DNA from: Lampris incognitus
Taxonomy: Eukaryota > Chordata > Actinopteri > Lampriformes > Lampridae
Reading direction: 5' to 3'
NCBI RefSeq assembly: GCF_029633865.1
Contig: NC_079219.1
Location: 55,728,182-55,792,181, forward strand
DNA length: 64,000 bases
This document shows, piece by piece, positions 34,240-46,533 of the stretch (within the stretch, counting starts at the first letter, position 1; each line of letters opens with the position of its first letter). The position numbers and the translations under genes are program-made. A model generated the notes under the pieces. That model saw nothing but the letters and a program-made list of their open reading frames with translations. It ran no database searches and was not told the origin of the DNA.

Positions 34240-35400
34240 TTTTCCCTAAAGTGAGCTCTCCATAAAGGAAGACTTTGGGGATTCTGTCATCCTCCATACG
34301 GTGCATGTGACCAAGCCAGCGAAAGAATCTTTACTTGAGGAGTGTGGACATGGATGGGGTCTTTGCTCAGGACAGAAAATCCCTGTTGGGCACCTCATCT
34401 TTCCGAGAGATGCAGAGTATTCAGCGAAGGCAGCGCATATGAAAGGCATGAGGTCTCCTTTCCTGGTGAGGCTTGAGTGTCCATGTCTCACTGGCATACA
34501 GGAGTGTGCTCACTATACAAGCCCTGTACACCTGCACTTAGGTGAGCTCCGTGAGTTTATTGTTTGTCCACACCCTTTTGGTCAACCTTGCAAGGGTGGT
34601 AGAGGCTTTTCCAATCCGACTACTGAGCTCTGTCTGAGAGAACATTCACAGACAAGCTCTGTCTCCAGAAACAGGGTGTCTGAGATGACCGAACCGAGGT
34701 ATGTCAATTCATGGACGGTCTCACGTTCACAGGATTCTATGCTGATGTGAGGAGGGGGTGTCCACATTTTGGCCCTTAACGTTTGTCTTTTTGACGCTGA
34801 TCATTAAACCAAAGTCCCTACACGCCCTGGAAAAAAAGTCCATCAGTTGTTGGAGGCTGTGTTCATCATGTGTGGAAACTGCAGCATCGTCGGCAAAGAG
34901 GAAGTCTCAGAGTGACTGCTCACACCTTGGTTTTCCTCCAGCCTTGACAAGTTAAACAGCTTCCCATCTGATCTGGTATGGAAGTAGATACTTTCAGTAG
35001 ATTGACCAAATGCCTGCTTAAGGAACACAGTGAAGAAAATGCCAAATAGAATAGGAGTGAGTACACAGTCTTGCTTTACTCCATTGTGCCTCAGTTGTAG
35101 AGCTGTCATAGATGGAGTGTTGGGGGCAGATGGTTCTCTCAGGATCTTGAAGAGACCGTCTCTGCTCATGAGGTTGAAAGCCTTTTTGAGGTCAATGTAG
35201 GCCAGGTAGAGGGGCTTTCCCTGCATTTCTCCTGCAATTGTCTCACCGCAGGGATATGCCGCAATAGTTATTGCAATCACCTCTGTCACCCTTGTTCTTG
35301 TAGAGGATGACGATGTTGGCATCTCCATGTCCTGGGGCACAGCTCCCTCTCTCAAGCAGAGGCAGAGGTATAACTTCATTTTAGGTAACACAATGTCCAT
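34240..35400 (-). pseudogene. LINE reverse transcriptase fragment, broken
   Basis: On the minus strand: KPLYLAYIDLKKAFNLMSRD near 35210, GVKQDCVLTPILFGIFFTVF near 35060, then SVKKT-type text and, at the 3-prime side, text similar to SRIGKASTTLARL and HAFHMRC-type endings in shifted frames. The catalytic FADD region is damaged and several frameshifts are present. The family is RTE-X- or L2-like but not settled. Confidence 0.75.
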
Positions 35401-37002
35401 CTTTCTTACATTTTACCATGTAGGTAAATATGTAACAAACCTCACAGGACTGCACTTCTGCCTCATATTCAATAAATAGCTCGAAAATGTCAATTTCTCG
35501 AGTATGTAGTTTGAAGAGCCAGTTTCACAGATTCCCACCGCCTTCTGCTAACTGATTGTGTCAATTACCAGTATCCTTAAATGTCCCTTCTCCTGCTGTG
35601 GTCTGGTACCAAGGGAACTTAGCCTGAGCTGGCATTGGCACCTCCAGGCAGTTTAATGTGCCAGGCTAAGAGGCCGGTCAGGCTCGGTGCCAGACTGCGA
35701 TGGTGTCTGGGTAAGAGGTTGAGGAGGAAAAGGAGACTGGTGCAACACAAGAAGCAGAGGAGAAAGCCACAGAAAGAGGAAAGGAGAGGGAATGTGTCAA
35801 AAACCAGGAAGTGGTTGATGATAGGGTTCAAAGGCAAGGTGACTGCTGTTACAAGACTGACATGGTGAGGAAAGTTAGTGGTTGGCTCAGAGTTGGAATC
35901 ATAAAAAGAAACACCCACAAATCTTATTAAAGAATTAATTCAATTACTTTTGTTTAAATGTGGGCAGAGACTACAACTACTCAACCGCGACCTTGGTCTA
36001 GAAATTAATTCTCTCCATGGTTTCACTGTTTGATTGGAGATAGCCTTGACTATATCAAAAAAGGTCCAAGGTGAAGAGATGACTGATATAGAGAGAGACG
36101 AAATACGACAGATAAACCTTATAAATGGACGTGAGACATGGCTTGCTGTGTATTTCAAGCAAAGGCACTCTCATGTAAAATACTCCTCACACTAATATTC
36201 AAGCACTTTGCAGACTAATTTACAAACATTTTTTTTTAAATTTCAAAAGCCAAGCCAGAGGAGAGAATGATTACAGGTGTGAAGAGGGCATCTTTCAATG
36301 TTTTTTTTCCAATTTTCTGTAGGATTAGGATTTCATGAAAAGCCTAAACAGCAAAATCCACAGTCTGCAATCCACACAGCTGCTCTCTTTAGCCTCTCTT
36401 AGCATTAAACCATAAAGGTCAGGATCTGCATTACCAGCTAATGCAAAACGTCATGCATCATGTCGATATGTGTAAGAGATACACTTGCCGGGTTAAGTCT
36501 CTTCTAGAAAGATAGTGCTAGGAGACAGTCAATTATAAAACAGACAGGGAATTATGTATAGCGATGTGAGTTACTTTCCCTGGAGAGGACACAGTAAAGC
36601 AGAATTAGTTCATATTATTTAGCCAAATACAACAGTCATGTCAGCCTGTGTAACACAACTGAATGCTGTTACACATAAAATATCATGAGGATTTCCAGAC
36701 CCACTGGTCCCTGGTTGACGGCTGGAAGTCCAGAGGGCCCAACTGGGACTGGGCGATATTGACAAAATCAAATATGCTTTTGACTAAATGCCTCAACATC
36801 AATAACATGACAAGAGTTTAGGGATGATCATAAGATAATGACACAGAAATCTTTGAGAAATGACCATTAAAGATAGAAATGTGTAATAAGTTCAGAAAAC
36901 CCCATGACTTTACTGTAGTGCAGCCTTTTAAGACCAGAAAAAGACAACTTTTCAGCTGCATCATATTACAATTAAACTCCCAGCTGATATTTAGTTGCAT
37001 GC
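35401..37002. other. Intergenic, nothing recognised
   Basis: AT-rich sequence without recognisable exon, repeat copy or RNA gene. The lysine- and arginine-rich frame at 35635-35868 has no support beyond being open. Confidence 0.5.
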
Positions 37003-37252
37003 GGGGCGGCACGGTGGCACAGTGGTTAGCGCGGTTGCCTCACAGGAAGAAGGTCCTGGGTTCAAGCCCTGGGATAGTTCAACCTTGGGGGTCGTCCCAG
37101 GTCGTCCTCTGTGGTTTGCATGTTCTCCCCGTGTCTGCGTGGGTTTCCTCTGACAGTCCAAAGACATGTAGGTCAGGTGAATCGGCCGTACTAAATTGTC
37201 CCTAGGAGTGAATGTGCGTGTGCGTGTGTCAGCCCTGTGACGGCCAGCTGTA
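37003..37252 (+). mobile_element. SINE family S1, copy 4, 3-prime truncated
   Basis: Well preserved tRNA-like head (TGGCACAGTGGTTAGCGC and GGTTCAAGCCC), then the S1 body, stopping after CAGCCCTGTGACGGCC, so the GGAT tail is missing. Confidence 0.88.
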
Positions 37253-38985
37253 CGGCCCAACCTTGACACAAGGGGCAACAGCGTATTGAACAAGCCCTGT
37301 TAATCTTCTGCACAAGTTACAACACCTTGAACTTGCTGCAGCATGATTTCTTGTTATGGATAACTATTCTACAAATGTGACCACAAAGTTTAATCATCAT
37401 TGAATCTGGAGCCTGAGAAGTGATGATTGAGCACACAGGATAAGTGCATGGACCGGAATATCATTTTCACTGATTGGACCAAAAGAATTGCCATCTTGGG
37501 GCTAAATCAGGGAAGCTGGGCCGACTGACCTCTTCATTCACATCTCCCCCTTTAAATCCCCAGGATCACAGAGACTAGTTTCAATCTGTGATCCAGTCTC
37601 ACCAACAAAAAGCCACAGTCTCTGACATCCACTCTCTCTCCCTCTCTCTCCCCCTCCAGCAAGGGAAAATCATTCATTCTGTCCATTTGCCTTGTTTGAT
37701 TTCCAGAGAGGGATTGGGCACTGCAGCGAGAATTTGCTACTAAGAGCTTTACCCTAACAGACAGATCCAGCAGCTGCAGCACAGGGCAGCACATGATCTC
37801 TTAGACGGATAAAGACAGTTTGAATCGATATTTCGTGCGGACGTGTGACATTTGTCTGTCAGACACGTGTACGACACCGCAGCACATCGACATGAAATGT
37901 GATCGCAACACAACACGAAAACCGCCTCACATTGCAAAGGCATGAGTTGGGCCAGGGTAATGGCTGCTGTACGTCGCCTGGCAACAGTTGCCATGTCACC
38001 GCGTGTTTGTTTTCCAGGTGAAGAATACTTTCCCTACTAGTCTGGACTCATGCAAAGTATTGTTGCGTGATCCTCCGTCATCTTCTTGACTATTTTCTTT
38101 ACCCTCGGCTCCTTCACAGGGAGGTCAGTATGAAGATACAGGTACGAAACCGGTCCGCTGGGAACTGGGGAGGATAAAGTCTTTCTCCAAGACACTTGAG
38201 ACTGCATGGTGAGTTGAATGTAGCGCATGAAGATGAATTCAGGATGCAAATCACTTACCTTTAAAGTTAAAATATTACATGGGAACAACAACGCATTTTC
38301 CAGGGAAACAAAATGTTTTGGCCTGCATCATCACCTCACTGCCAGAAACTACACACAGACCAAACTAGGCCCCAGAGCTGGCATGCAGAAACGGGTTTGT
38401 GTGTGTGTGTGTAAAAGGGTCAGCTTAGAAAAAAAAAAACAGACCCAGTTATTATACAACATTCTTGCCAAACTATCACGCAGCATGGTAATGATCACAT
38501 GTAATCATTATCTTGGTTTTGTAAAGACACGTTATGTTGCTGCCTATCCAGAACCAAAGCCCACATTCGCTAATCTGTGAATTCAGGACACACACACACA
38601 CAAGAGGACACGCACACACTTCCATACCTCCCACGCAGGAGTCTTGTGTTTCAGACAGTGAACAGACCAGCGTTATATGAAACAACAGACTGCGTGGACT
38701 GAAGTCTGCCCTACATCTAAAACACAACAGACACGAACTTACAACACTATATCAGATACATAAGCTGTGGTATTAAGGTGCAACAACTAAGGCTACATGT
38801 GCCTGTGGGTCTGTTCAATGCTTTTGTTTTTTCTTCCACAAGAAGATTTGGTAAAAGTGACACAGTCTACTTTGCAGTTTGTGTAAACATGCTTGGTATC
38901 ACTTAAGTCTCCATCGCCCACTTGATGTTCCAAAATATACAGATACTCACACATTCATACAAATTTTCTGGATAGATTTTTCTGG
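37253..38985. other. Intergenic, nothing recognised
   Basis: No exon with flanking splice sites and recognisable similarity was seen. Short CA runs occur near 38400 and 38590. Confidence 0.5.
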
Positions 38986-39474
38986 GAGCTGAGCCGGAAG
39001 GCAAAGCTCTCAATTTACCAGTCAGTCTTAGTTCCAACCCTCACCTCTGCTCATGAGCTTTGGGTAGTGACCGAAAGGGTGAGATCACGGATACAAGGGG
39101 CTGAAATGAGTTTCCTCTGTAGGGTGTCTGGGCTCAGCCTTAGAGATAGGGTGAGGAGCTCAGACATCCGGAGGGAGCTCAGAGTAGAGCCGCTACTCCT
39201 TCACGTCGAAAAGAGCCAGTTGAGGTGGTTTGGGTATCTGATTAGGATGCCCACTGGGCGCCTTCCTTTGGAGGTTTCCCGGGCACGTCCAACTGGGAGG
39301 AGACTCAGGACTCACTGGAGGGACTCCAGTCTGGCTTGGGAACGTCTTGGGATCCCCCAGGAGGAGCTGGAGGGCGTTGCTGGGGGAGAGGGACATCTGG
39401 AATGCCCTACTTAGCTTGCTGCCAACGCGACCCGACCCCGAAGCGGCTGATGATGAGATGAAATGAGATAATTT
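38986..39474 (+). pseudogene. RTE-like LINE 3-prime fragment
   Basis: Same family as the element at 16150-18356: LSIYQ, TERVRSRIQGAEMSFL, LLHVEKSQLRWFG, SLAWERLGIPQEELEGVAG, then a GATGATGAGATGAAATGAG tail. Only the C-terminal 145 or so codons and the tail remain, as expected for 5-prime truncated retrotransposition. Confidence 0.85.
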
Positions 39475-39831
39475 CACTGTTCCTGCTTTAGCAAGTTGTG
39501 ATCAAACTTATTTGTATACAAACTTGCTTGGCGATCAGCAGAACCCAAACTTGAACGGGTAGATGCTCAGACTGGCTTCAGTTTAATGGTTGGGTGTATA
39601 CACATTCCCTCCATGCCATCCATGCCCTGCGTGCTGAGAACATAAATCTTGAGACAAGATAAATTTTCTTATTGACACAGTAAATATTACTCCAGATGAA
39701 AGAAGAGTACCATATAGACAAGCTTTACCTACATGGAAATGGAATGTACACAATCACGCTCAGTCATTAACAAATACACACAACTGCATAGCAACCACTC
39801 TCCCCCTCTCTTAAAAACATACACAAATACA

Positions 39832-39832
<1 letters not shown>

Positions 39833-39887
<55 letters not shown>
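39833..39887. repeat. (AC)n microsatellite
   Basis: Pure CA run of about 54 bp downstream of rad54b. Confidence 0.95.
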
Positions 39888-39890
<3 letters not shown>

Positions 39891-39970
39891 CAGGATACTC
39901 TTCAGTGTTACCAGACACCATGCCTGGTCAAAAGTGTAGTCTGTTTACTGCCGACAGTCATAATAAACTA

Positions 39971-39976
39971 TTTATT
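39971..39976 (-). other. rad54b: Candidate rad54b polyadenylation signal
   Basis: AATAAA on the minus strand about 285 nt after the rad54b stop codon. Another AATAAA at 40257-40252 begins only 4 nt after the stop and would give an unusually short 3-prime UTR, so the distal one is preferred. Confidence 0.45.
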
Positions 39977-40260
39977 CATTTCACGAAGCGCTTCATACAA
40001 ATCTCAGAACGTTCTTAACATCGACGTGAAAATACATAAAAAAATTATTCGAACAGAACAGAATCGTGTCCCGCAGGCCTTGGGAACTGCTGGGGGTTTA
40101 TTTGTTCAATGGACATATTTGCAGTCCAATGAGTACAACCCAGGCTGCAGACAAAATGCAGACAGCCCGAAGACGAAGATCTGAAGTAAATGTTAGCGGT
40201 AAAAGTTTCTATGGAAAGCCAATCTAAATATATTTGTGTCAAGTGTGTTTGTTTATTGGT

Positions 40261-41670
40261 TTATGAGGATGTGTGACAGACAGTGGACTGGAAGGCGAAG
40301 GTGACGTGGTTTCGTGCGTGGTCTAGGTAAGGGTCTGCGAATGTGTCTGTGTCACCAGAGAAATGTCTCCACTGCATCAGCTCTGACATGCTGAGATGCT
40401 TCTGGACCAACACGCTGCGGTCACCTTGGCGACCCAGCTGGCAGGACCTCTCAGAAGATGACTCCTCTCCCTCCTCCACAACTGAAACGAATACATGCAC
40501 ATGTACGTGATGGAAGCAAATTCAAAGCATTTGGAAAATAAGCAATTAAACAACCTCCCTGTGTGCAGGATTGTGTCAACATTCAAGAGAAAACCAGAGA
40601 AGCATTGACAAGAATTAGGTACTCCCATCCATCCATCCATTATCCAAGCCACTTATCCCAATCGGGGTCACGGGGATGCTGGAGCCTATCCCAGCAGTCA
40701 TTGGGCGGCAGGCGGGGAGACACCCTGGACAGGCCACCAGGCCATCACAGGACCAACACAGTCATACACAGGGACAATTTAGTATGGCCGATTCACCTTA
40801 CCTATATGTCTTTGGACATGTGGGAGTAAACCGGAGCAAACCTACGCACACGGGGAGAACATACAAACTCCACACAGAGGGCGACCTGGGATGACCCCCA
40901 AGGTTGGACAACCCCAGGGTTTGAACCCAGGACCTTCTTGCTGTGAGGTGACCGCGCTAGCCACTGCGCCATCATGCCGCCACGAATTAGGGAACGTGCC
41001 ACAGAGAAATGCAGCAACTTCTTTCCAGTGCCATTTATCCCACAATATCTTTAGACATGTTGAATTTTCAAGATTTTTTTTTTTTTTGTAGTATTAAAGG
41101 TTTTTTGTTATATTCTTGTTCTATTCAACGTATCCCATTCATGACTGAAATGTACAGAAAAACAGCTTGCAGAACATGCTGTGTGTTCAAGCCTACCATT
41201 GACTGATCCATCCATGCTGCAGCTGCAGTCGAGCAGGTCATGAGTGAGGGAAGGTGTGTCCGTCAGGCTGAAAAGATCTCGCAGTTCATTGGCGGAGAAG
41301 CTGGCGTGCTCCGCCCCTTTCCCCAGGTCAACCACCGTACCTGAGAGCCCCTGTTTGGATACCTGCCTCTGGAATATACGTTCCTCAATGGTCCCTGAGA
41401 GAAGAAGGGGGGACATATGGTGACAGTTTTCTGTTAAGTCCAAGTATTTCTAATAAGACTTTTCAATAGTATTTTTAATGTTTTCTTTAATTTTCTTTGT
41501 TAGTTACCAATTTTGTTAAGAGTGTATTTCAGACTGATCTGTGAAACTCTTCATTTAGGTGAAGAAATTTAAGATAATGTTCAAATTTCAGTTTCAAATA
41601 CACAGATGTACCTTGAAATCAGACTGATGCATTCATAGTTTCGAATCTGTATCCCTGCATGTGCACATTG

Positions 41671-41718
<48 letters not shown>

Positions 41719-43882
41719 TACTTTTTGACAAAATTCTTCTGTCAAAAATAGGCCGCTTTGACAAATATATCAGAGTACTATGACTACTACATGATAATAT
41801 GTCAGCTAGCGTACTCAGCGGTTATAGAGATGAGACAGTCCTTCAAGGTCCACGCAGGAGTTAAACAAGGCTGTGTCATTGCACCAACCCTGTTCTCTGT
41901 CTTCATTGCCACCATCCTCTACCTCAAGGTAGCCCAATCTGCCTCAGGAGTCAACTCATGTACAGGATTGATGGGAATCTTCTGAACATTAACAGATTCA
42001 GGGCCAAAGGCAAAACCACCACCACATCCATCATAGAGCTGCAGTACGCCAATGACAACACCTTAGTGTCCCTCGTAGAAGAGGAACTACAGAGCATATT
42101 GGACGCCTTTGCAGAGGCATACAAACAGCTTGGCCTGGCCATTAACATAAAAAAGACCTCTACCAACCCCCACCCAACAGAAATATGCCTGCTCTGCCCC
42201 CATCCATCTCTGTAGACAACACCAGACTCGAAAACGTGGAACAGTTCCCATATCTTGGCAGCCTTCTCTCCTCCAAAGCCAACATTGACATTGAAATACA
42301 TCATTGTCTCATTTGTGCTAGCCAGCCCTTCTCAAGATTGAGTAAAAAGGTTTTTGAAAACCACGACCTTCAGACCAGAACAAAAATTCTGGTGTACAAA
42401 GCAGTAGTGCTGCCCACCCTACTGTATGGGTCAGAAACCTGGACCACATATAGCAGGCACCTGAAGGCACTCGAGGCATGCCAAAAGCGATGCTGCAGGA
42501 AGATCCTTAAGATCAGCTGGGAGGATAAGCGCACCAACTTCAGTGTCCTCGAGGAGGCCAACATGGCTTCTATAACTGTCACCATCGCACGACATCAGCT
42601 GAGATGGACTGGCCATGTCCTCTGCATGTCTGACTCTCGCCTCCCGAAACAAGTCTTTTACTCTCAGCTCGTGACAGGATACCGTGTCCCAGGAGGACAA
42701 AAGAAGTGATATAAAGATAACATCAAGGCCCACATAAAAGTTTTGGCATCGACCTTAACACCTGGGAACAAGCAACAAAACACAGAGAGGCCTGTAGACC
42801 GGCTATCTGTGAGGGTGCTGGCCGCTACAACCATGACCTCCACTGTGCTGCTGAAAACAAGCGCAGACTCAGAAAGGCGCGAGTTAGCATAAAGGCCCAA
42901 ACCACTTCTTCACACCCTCGCCCACGCTGCCCCAAAATATGTGGCCCCAGGATCGGCTTCTATGCCCACCAGAAGACCCACAAGGACCAAGGAGAACAGT
43001 CATACTCAACCCCGGGTGACCGCTGATGATGATGATGATGATGATGGTGTGTGTGTGTGCATGTCTTTTCACCTGCAGTTAGGAGACGGTAAATGTGCAC
43101 AGTCTTCTTCTGTCCATCTCTCCAAACTCGAGCCATGGCCTATATAATGATACACATACACACAGTGCCATCTAGTGGACATTGGAGTTTATAAGAGTCT
43201 ATGTATAGTACTATATGTACTCACAGGTCAAGTCAAGTCAATTTTATTTGTATAACCCAGTATCACAAATTACAAATTTGCCTCAAGGGGCTTTACAGAA
43301 ACACAACAGGTGAACACATGAATATGTGTGTGTGTGTGTGTCTCACCTGAATGTCATTGGCGGGGTTCCAGTCAATGTCATACAGCACCAGGTGGGAAGC
43401 TCCAATCAGATTAAGCCCCACCCCTCCAGCTTTGGAGCTCAGCAGGAACAGGAAGTTCTGGGAACTGGGGCTGTTGAAATTATCAACCAGTCGTTGCCTC
43501 TGGATGGTGGGGGTGTGACCATCAAGTCGGCAGAAAGTGTAGCCCAGGTGGATGCAGAGGTCCTGGAGCAGGTCCAACGTCTGAGTGTAGTTGGAAACCA
43601 CAACCACCCTACAAGGAAGAGACATAAATGAAATGCTGTTATTTGAAAACACATACAGACCAAGCTCTACACATGCAACTACACATGATTACCAGACACA
43701 CACACAAGCTAAGTTTTCATTCAAATGGTAAGTGAATTTCGTATGAACTCTTGGGATATTTTTAGCAATACTTTGGCGCTTCTATAAGCCATAAGACTTT
43801 TCTTATTTGTAAATTTAAAATTGGCATGAGAATAGCCTAATTGACATGTACTTCATATATTTGTATTTTTCCCCTTATTGTG

Positions 43883-43945
<63 letters not shown>

Positions 43946-45339
43946 CTGTCTCTCTCTCTCTAACACACACCTGTCTGATGGGCTGAGCTGTCTAATGGCA
44001 GTCAGCAGGTCCGAGAGTACCAACAGTTTTCCAGAATCCACCGTGCTGAATCCACCTGAAGAGTAGGATTCTGGGAACAGACCAGCCAGCCCCTCGTATA
44101 AAGAGTTGTCTTCTGAACCTCTTTTAGTTTTCTCCTAAACACACATGCACACGCACGGAGTTAGGAGTTGGATGTAGAAAGAACTCTTAAAAACATTGCC
44201 TTTAAGCATTGTAATTACTAACTGAACAATTATGCACCTTGACCGTAGGATGACAAGTCAATAAATAACTTGGGAAACCTCTATTTATTAACCTTGGGCT
44301 GTTGATAAAGACCATATAATGAATGACATTAAAGCTTCCGCAAAGTGTCCCTTTTCACTAATTTACACCCGCGTCCCATTAATAACAGGGCTTAACCTTG
44401 ATAGTGGAGTGGAGCAAGCCGGGGTGGTTGCAGAGTTTCTTCAGGGCTGTAATGCAGGCCAAGTGTGTGTGGGTCTGGGTGAAGCCCTGGAGGCAGTCCC
44501 TGAAGACCCGGTGGGAAAGGAGGTACTTGTAAAGCTCTCGCTGCAGGGGGGAGAGGCCGCAGAATAATGTCCAATCCAGACGCGGAGGCAGGTAGCAGTT
44601 GATGATCTCCTGGGTCCGCCTCAGGATGAACATGCCTGTCAGGCGAGAGAGTTCTGCTGCTCGCTCCTCCCCCAAAATTCTCTCCTCCTATTGGCGGAAG
44701 CAGATGCCAAGTGATCAGGTTTCTCTAGATAAAGTGATGCTTATGTTTACATATGCAGCAGACACTTGAAGAGGATGTGGAGGAAGATGGTGGTACCTCT
44801 GTGCAGGACGGCTGTCTGGAACGTAGGATTGGCTCCTCGTACACTTTCCTGTAAGCAGTGGACGATCCCAGAATCCCCGGATTGACGAACTCGATGATGG
44901 CGTAAAACTCCTGCAGGTCATTCTGTACCGGGGTTCCTTCAAAACATTATCATACAATTATTGTGCTATATTAAGAGTTACTAAGATATTAACAGTAAAA
45001 AAAAAAATCCATTTGATTTCCTTTTTCATCACCTTGTGAATTAGACCAGGGGTTCCCAAACTTTTCCATGCCAAAGCTCCCCAAATAGCATTAGCTTCTG
45101 GCTGCCCCCCCTCCCCCCTTTTGCAAGATATCGTTAAAAACCCATTGACAGTACTATGGCAAATGTAAAAAAAACAAAACAATTTAAATCTGAATATATT
45201 TCCTTACTTTTATTCATGCAATAATAATTACATTGTACTTCAAATCTTTAATCATTCCATCAGAGTCAATATTTCTGTTTCCATTATAAGCATTGTCAGT
45301 GTAAATAAAATTAAATTTAGTTTAACAACATTCAACAAC

Positions 45340-45385
<46 letters not shown>

Positions 45386-46501
45386 TGGGAGTGAGAGAAG
45401 AAGAGCATACTAGTGGGAGGGGTGGGCTTATAGTATATAACATATAAAACATAATATATAACAGTTATATATTATAAATTACATTTTATAATAATACACA
45501 TAATTATAATAATAATAATTCGATTTTATTTTTTTTATTTTTCTTAGCATTTTCCCTCATCTTCCCCCAATTTGCTGATGCCCCCCTTTTGAAAACCACT
45601 GAATTAGACTAATATCACTATTTGTTGGTGTGACTGGGTCTGGCCTTGTTTTCACTGGAGTGCACAGTCCAATCACAGATGTGGACACTGATTCAACTGG
45701 GCTGAAAAACTATGCAGCAGAATTGTACACAGAAATGGCCGTAAAAACACTAATAAATCTTATTAATAAATGAATAAATCTAGTTAATTCTATGGCGACA
45801 GCCGACACACTCTTGCACATTGTGCACGCATCATCTAACCCAGCCTGATACTTCTGCCGCAATACAAATTGCTTATTGCCACCATTGTTGTGTACAATTC
45901 TGCTGCACACCTTTGGGTAAGTCTCTAAAGCTGTGATTAGACAGGACTGCTTTTTGAAATCACTCTCATTGAGAAGCAGACCAAAACCCAAGAACACTTC
46001 ACCCGGTTGCTCTGGCCCACGAGGCCACCCGTTTCAGAAAAGAGCGTTAGAATCAATAACTGTTTACCTGTCAGAATGACCCTGCGTTTACAAGTCATCT
46101 GACTGAGGGCAGAGGAGGTCTTGATGCTGCTGTTCTTCAGCCTGTGACCCTCATCGCAAATCACAAGACCAAACTCAAGCTGCTGCACCTGCAAAGACAA
46201 ACACAACATAAACAAATTCTTGTAGAGGAAACTACAGAAGCTCTGAGGAGACATAGTGGGGGGGACTTTAAGTGGCTTTTGTGTTCTCTTGAAACTGTCA
46301 CTGCAGGGACTTACGTAGTACCAACTGCAATAAGGTAAGGCAGTGCTTTATTTTAACACTCACCACTTATTCAACACAATAATAGTTAAAATTGAGGTCT
46401 GCATACCTGCTCCAGGGAGCGGAGCAGCATCTCATAGCTGATCACCAGAACACTGTGGAGAGGAGAGGCCACAAACTTCTCTATCCTGTGGTCCTACACG
46501 C

Positions 46502-46533
<32 letters not shown>

